From Saccharum officinarum (taxonomy: Eukaryota > Streptophyta > Magnoliopsida > Poales > Poaceae), in NCBI GenBank assembly GCA_020631735.1, contig CM036160.1:3952407-4016406 (forward strand): a stretch of DNA of 64,000 nt, read 5' to 3'. Below the pieces are notes generated by a model. It had not been told where the DNA came from. It ran no database searches and was given only the letters and a program-made list of their open reading frames with translations. Position numbers and translations under genes: made by a program. Below are positions 59,389-64,000 of the stretch, piece by piece. How positions within the stretch are numbered: position 1 is the first letter of the stretch; every line of letters starts with the position of its first letter.

Positions 59389-61679
59389 ATGCAGATGGGT
59401 CGTGGTAACGACGAACGCGTAGGCGAATGGTCCGGCAGGCAGCGTCGTTCCCAGCGATCCCAAGGCGAGCGCGAGGACGATCCACCACGTCGAGATGCAC
59501 CCAAGACACGCGGAAATCGGAACACCTCGCAGCCCCGTGAAGATCTGGCTGATGAGCGTATTTCTCGTCAAGACGTCGCCAAGCCTCGCGGCGACCACAA
59601 GAATCAGGACCAACGCGAGGAGCCTCCGATGCGCAGGGACGAGCGCAAGCTGCGCCAAAGTCAAGACGGCGAAGGATCCTCACGTCGCGACGACACGAAG
59701 CCCTCTGCCAACCGCGACGATCAGGACAACTCGCGCAGGAGCAGGTCTGGAGCCCGCAACACCACGGACCAGTACAAAATTGAGTTCCGCAAGCCTCAGG
59801 AAAGCAACGGCAGGCGTCGCCCTCAGATGGTTTTGGATGACAGCAGCTCAGATTCAGACTCTCCCCAACCAGATGTCCCTCCAAAGAGAAAGCTTCGCAA
59901 GGACGGCGCAAGCGATCCCACTGACCGTCCATCGGAGCCATTAGACAAATCCCTCTCTGCGCCTGTCCTCAGCAAAAGAGATCGCAAGGCGGCGGGCGGC
60001 GGTTCTTCACGTGGAGAAGAACCACCCAAGGAGGCGAGTCCTGCGAAGAGAACCCGCAAAGCTGACGACGGCGTCGAGGGCGAAACTGCAAAGGGCGCCG
60101 AAAGGAGAACTCTGACGAAGTCGGATCCTCCTCAAGCTTCTGCTGATAATACTAAGCCTGCGCAGCCGTCTGATGCCGCACTGAAGGTACGACAACTTTT
60201 GTGCACATATATTTAATAAATTTGCACGCCAACGTTGCCGTGTCATGTTATTCTCACAGGGCAAGATTACTCCCGCTCCCGTGACCTGCTTGGGAAACAA
60301 AGAGATGAATTCTGACACTCTTACTTTGGCCGAGCTGTGCAAAGACAGCGTAAGCATGTTCATAAACTTCTTCTCATCTCTTTTGGAGCTTTAGTAACTT
60401 TTTATGTATCCTTGTCAAGCCGATGATGACAGAAGACTTAAGCACCCTCCCATGGGATGCAATCTTGTCCGTAGATGTATTTAGCTTTTTCACGGACTCC
60501 ATACAGGACTACGGAGTTCCCACGGAAGTGGTAAACGGCCAATCTACAGCTGAGGTGCAGCCAAAGGATGCGGCGCTGCCACCTGCGACAGCTCCCGTCC
60601 AGTCGTCGACTCCGGCGCCCTCTTCGGATATCCTCAGCTCGGATCTGCCGACGGACAATGGGGTACCTGTGCTATCAGGCGACACCATGCGAGCATTGCT
60701 TCAAGACGTTGTACCAGCTCAATCAGGATGTGAGCCTGCACGTCCTGCCAATGACACGGCCACGGAAGGTAATCAAGCTAGCGCATATACACGCTGTCTT
60801 GTACATAGCAACACATGCTCATCTATTGATTATTATACTCTCTTGCCTGCAGTTGGCAAGGACCTCCAGGACCACATACCGCTCTCCAAGCTGGCAGCCC
60901 TGAAGAAGGAGGACAACATGCATCTCCAACTAGTAGACCAAGCTAAAGAATTTACTGCCAAGCTGGGGTCAATTAGCATTCCTGCTTTCTTAGACAATGA
61001 CGCCTCTTTTGTCCTTGATCTACCCAACGATAGACATGGTGTGCGCGAGGAATTGAGGGACCTCCAGGCCATGCTAGAGATTAGTCCTCTCAACGAGAAA
61101 CAGGTGAATCGCCGCATCAAAATGCTCTTGGGTTACTGGACAGCGATGTATGAAGAGCCGCGCCCTGCGGCCTTAGCTCAACTCATGACCCATATGGCGA
61201 GCCTGGCGCAGCGCTTGGAGGGCGACACTTCTTCCTCTATCGAAGCTAATTCTGTCATGGAGGAAGGACATCAACAACTTGGCGAGCTAGACACCGCCCG
61301 CTCCATGACCGTGGCTGAACTAAAGCGTCATGCCGAGGAGCGTGACGAGGCGCAAGCAAAATACCAGCCCCTCAAGATGGAGCAACAGAACGCTGCCAAA
61401 GAGGCTCGCGACTTCGAGGAAAAGGCTCGTAGCTTCCAGGAGGAAGCTCGTGTTGCCTGGGCACGTGAAAAAGAGCTCCTTGGCAAAGAAGAGGAGCTCT
61501 TGAAGAACATCGAGTTTTGTCGGGGACATATCAAGGCGCTGGAGGCCAGACTTGAGCAGCTGGAGGAGTGCCGGCGCAACATGAAAGCTCAGCTGGAGGA
61601 CATCGGCCAACTAGAGGATCCGGTGTCTCGGGGCGTCAAACTTATCCTGAAGTACTCCTTCCTTAAAGATAGAACATGA
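59389..61679 (+). CDS. unrecognised charged coiled-coil protein, four exons
   Basis: Exons 59389-60186, 60260-60349, 60420-60768 and 60853-61679 have GT-AG borders and matching phases and give 687 residues (685 if the second ATG at 59395 is used). Residues 1-270 are extremely charged and repetitive in Arg, Asp, Glu and Pro (SRRDDTKP, RRDERKLRQ), with an acidic-serine patch DDSSSDSDS and basic clusters that could act as nuclear signals. The short exons 2-3 are polar and Pro/Ser-rich. The last exon has a conserved-looking helical part (FVLDLPNDRHGVREELRDLQ, RRIKMLLGYWTAMYEEP) and a long coiled coil (AEERDEAQAKYQPLKMEQQN to LEARLEQLEECRRNM). No known catalytic motif was seen. Similar layouts occur in grass proteins linked to gypsy-type transposons and plant mobile domains, so a transposon origin is possible. 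No lesion was found. Confidence 0.7.
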
Positions 61680-62956
61680 GGTCATCCCTAGCTGGGCCAC
61701 ATTCACAGTAGCCCCGTAGGAGACTAGCTATTTCTTAGCATCACCTAGTTTGTCTAGACTCTTATGTTTGAGTCTTTTTTTTTTACTTTTGCTGAACCTT
61801 AGTTAAATAAGTTGGGCATCGCTAGATGCATGCACCCCTTTTATATATTATATAATAGTCGAGTGAACAGGTTATATCCGTCAAGCCAATACAGGATTCA
61901 CATATATGTTCCCTTCTTGCTTGACCGATCATAAGCGTGTACGAGCACTTTCTTTGTTATTCCTCGCGTATGCACGGCGATAGAGCTGCGCACAAGCTCG
62001 CACACGTCTGTTCCTCGCGTTTGTACATGTCACCATATACATCTGACTTAGCCACCGGCCCCATTGCTAGCGTCAGAGTTATCTTTGATGGACAGAACAG
62101 GCGTGCCTTCGTCTTGCAGTTGGCCGGCGACGGTGAACAGGGATTTTTCCGCCACTGTTTCCTCCAGGCATGGGCGGTTGTCAGCACGGCGCCCTCCGTA
62201 GAACTGGGGCAGCAGAGACGTGCGCCCAACGGGGCTGACAAGGGCCAACACCAGGAATCCTCCAGAGATTGTGCATAATCTGAAGGCGACACTGCCGCGG
62301 CACCGCCTGAGCATGTCCTCCCGATCTGTGGCCGCGTTGCCTTCAGCAATTGTATCCATGCAAACTTGCAAGTACGGCATCACTACTCGCAGGGCGTTTG
62401 CTTTTCATTTGTATTGAGCCACTATACGATCGAGTCACCGTGTTAGCAACATAGCACTTTATCTTGGCTCACGATCAACATGAAGCCTGAGAATTGATAC
62501 ACACGTATAAACATGCACACGACTTGTACAGAGCTCGGCTGTACGCTTTGATTAATCACTTGGCATAAAAGCGTACAACCTGAGACAACACTTTTTTATT
62601 ATTATTATTTTTTCATTGCTTCTCAACAGTACAAGAGACATGAGTACATGTTGGGAGACTCTTTCAACAGAGTCTTACCAGAGCTAATTTACAACTAACT
62701 TGTTACCGCGTATACAAGAACTAGTACACAGGGTTACATTCGTTCATTCTTAGCTCGTGCTAAGTGTAGTTTTCCACTACGACTTCATGCCTTCAGGGTC
62801 GTACACCGCAGTATGGCTGGTGCAAGCTGGATCCTCCATGGGAAATCTTCATGTGCGTCGCCGCCGGGTCGCGACAACGTTGATTCCCATTGGTGAAGGG
62901 CCATCCTGTTGCGGATGCTCCCCTGGTCCTTGGCGTAACCAAAGCAATAGAGGGGG
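61680..62956. other. intergenic, no gene recognised
   Basis: 3' flank of the coiled-coil gene with a T run near 61770. Several overlapping open frames between 61930 and 62420 disagree between strands and show no conserved motif. A (TTA)n tract is near 62587. Confidence 0.4.
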
Positions 62957-63056
62957 ACCAAAGAAAAACAAAGCAAAAGAGAAGAGGGAGAAAAGGAAAA
63001 AAAAACAAAGAAGGAAAAGAAAAGAAAAACAAAAACAAAACAAAACAAAAAAAATA
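62957..63056. repeat. A/G-rich purine tract
   Basis: About 100 bases of almost pure purine on the plus strand (AAAGAGAAGAGGGAGAAAAG, then AAACAAAACAAAA). Open frames through it are only poly-Lys or poly-Phe. Confidence 0.85.
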
Positions 63057-63105
63057 AACCTTGGTGGCGTTGCGCTGCCTCCAAGTGCTGGTGTAGACTT
63101 CTGTT

Positions 63106-63280
63106 GGGGCCGTGTTTCGGCATTGGCCATCAGAAAGTCGTGGAAGCTTCGTCGGGGCCGTGTTGCGGCGTTGGCCAACGAGAATGTAGGGCTTCATTGG
63201 GGCCGTGTTGCGGCGTTGGCCAATGAGAACGTCCATCGGGTCCGTGTTGTGGCGACGGCCACTCGGACGCCCTTGAATCA
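63106..63280 (-). repeat. minisatellite encoding an RNTAP-type peptide repeat
   Basis: GGGGCCGTGTTGCGGCGTTGG or close variants start at 63106, 63154, 63199 and about 63238, with periods of 48, 45 and about 39 bases, all multiples of three. On the minus strand the frame gives repeated GQRRNTAPTK-like units of 13-16 residues within an open frame at 62793-63332. Whether it is expressed is unknown; no start context or family was recognised. Confidence 0.65.
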
Positions 63281-63322
63281 TCTTCGCCTTGTGGTGCACA
63301 GGTGGTTCCACTCGACAAAGAA

Positions 63323-63537
63323 GTTTTATCAACCCGACGCCACTTTGTGTGGTGTCAGCCTGCCGGGTTGAAGGGTTTCACAGCTTGACGCGAACCGCCC
63401 TGGTGCATCGCACTGTTCCCGAAGTTGTGGTTTATCAATCCGACCGCGACCGTTGTATGGTGTGGTGCTAGCCGATCGGACCGAAGGGTTTCGCAGCTTG
63501 ATGCTATCCGCACTGGCGCATCGCACTGTTCCCAGTT
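63323..63537. repeat. 107-bp tandem duplication
   Basis: TTTTATCAACCCGAC at 63323 and TTTATCAATCCGAC at 63430 begin two related units. Both contain GAAGGGTTTC..CAGCTTGA and GCATCGCACTGTTCCC. They are about 80 percent identical by eye. Confidence 0.75.
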
Positions 63538-63560
63538 GTAGTGCAACGATGGATCTGCAA

Positions 63561-64000
63561 CACTACAAAAAAAACAAGACTGGCCCATTGTACGTGAACC
63601 AGTCATGATTATAATGATATCATGGTAAAGGGGCAAACCGTCATGAGAACAAAGACTTGTTTGGAGTAATTTTTTTTTTTAAAAAAAAAAAATGTTGGCT
63701 CTCCCATCGGCGTTAGCTATATGAGCAGCTCGGGATAAGACAGCCAGGGGGCATGACCATTAGGCACGTTGCGTAACCATGGTGGAACGACTCCAACGAT
63801 TTTACCCCGTTGTGTGCTTGAGTGTGTAGACCTCTGCTTTGACGTCTCCACCAGGGTGTAGGGAATTCTTGCTTGAGACTCCCCTTGCTTTGAGTTGAAC
63901 CACAGCTTACTCGCTCTCTCTAACATAGAAGCGTAGGTATGGCTGAGTTGGTGTTGAGTTTTGGGTAACGGCTTTGGAATTTGCCATCACTTTTGCCGAG
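63561..64000 (+). mobile_element. CACTA-type transposon end, runs off the window
   Basis: CACTACAAAAAAAACAAGAC is a typical CACTA terminus (CACTACAAGAAA consensus), followed by CATTGTACGTGAACCAGTC, which may be subterminal sequence. No reverse-complement terminus occurs before 64000. A T10/A12 run lies at 63671-63692. The remaining sequence has no convincing frame. Confidence 0.4.

Noticed and set aside
62785..63178. Frames rich in Phe or Lys in the purine tract
   Set aside because: Simple translation of the A/G-rich run; no conserved domain or signal.

Overview
The window is nuclear DNA from a grass (Poaceae), most like the rice lineage. Supporting signs are spliced genes with GT-AG introns and GC-rich first exons, Stowaway and other MITE ends, Helitron ends of the TCTATACC..AATATTAAAGAGGC / CTAG-T type, Ty1/copia and Ty3/gypsy-type LTR elements primed by initiator tRNA-Met, an L1-type LINE, CACTA ends and expanded F-box and DUF538 families. 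The species cannot be fixed from the sequence alone.

Layout. 0-2 kb: a Stowaway end and an intact three-exon aldo/keto reductase gene on the minus strand. 2-8 kb: AT-rich repeats, a CACTA-like end with a 79-bp minisatellite, F-box copy 1 (two in-frame stops) and an LTR remnant. 8-12.6 kb: a Helitron 5' end, F-box copy 2 (frameshifts plus a stop) and the only intact DUF538 gene, whose TATA box has a MITE directly next to it. 12.6-31.5 kb: two direct repeats of about 0.95 kb bracket a broken Ulp1-like (C48) peptidase locus. That locus is split by AT microsatellites and by an old solo LTR, and the old LTR is itself split by a very young 10-kb gypsy-type element in the opposite orientation. 32-44 kb: a complete short Helitron, a second DUF538 copy cut in two by a 6.1-kb copia element, F-box copy 3 (one stop) and a third DUF538 remnant. 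44-56.5 kb: a decayed DUF4283/zinc-knuckle LINE-type ORF, a cluster of Helitron ends, a full-length L1-type LINE with target-site duplication and a single stop in ORF2, then a fourth DUF538 fragment. 57-64 kb: a possible small minus-strand transcription unit, an intact four-exon gene for an unrecognised charged coiled-coil protein, minisatellites and a CACTA end running off the window.

Only three gene models look intact: the aldo/keto reductase, DUF538 copy A and the coiled-coil gene. The rest is nested mobile DNA and decaying tandem duplicates. The most unusual item is the young non-autonomous gypsy-type element at 19589-29583. Its LTRs are almost identical and it has no reverse transcriptase or integrase, yet it carries a gag-pro frame overlap, two diverged retropepsin domains and a second internal polypurine tract. 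All similarity statements come from reading the sequence by eye; no database search was run.
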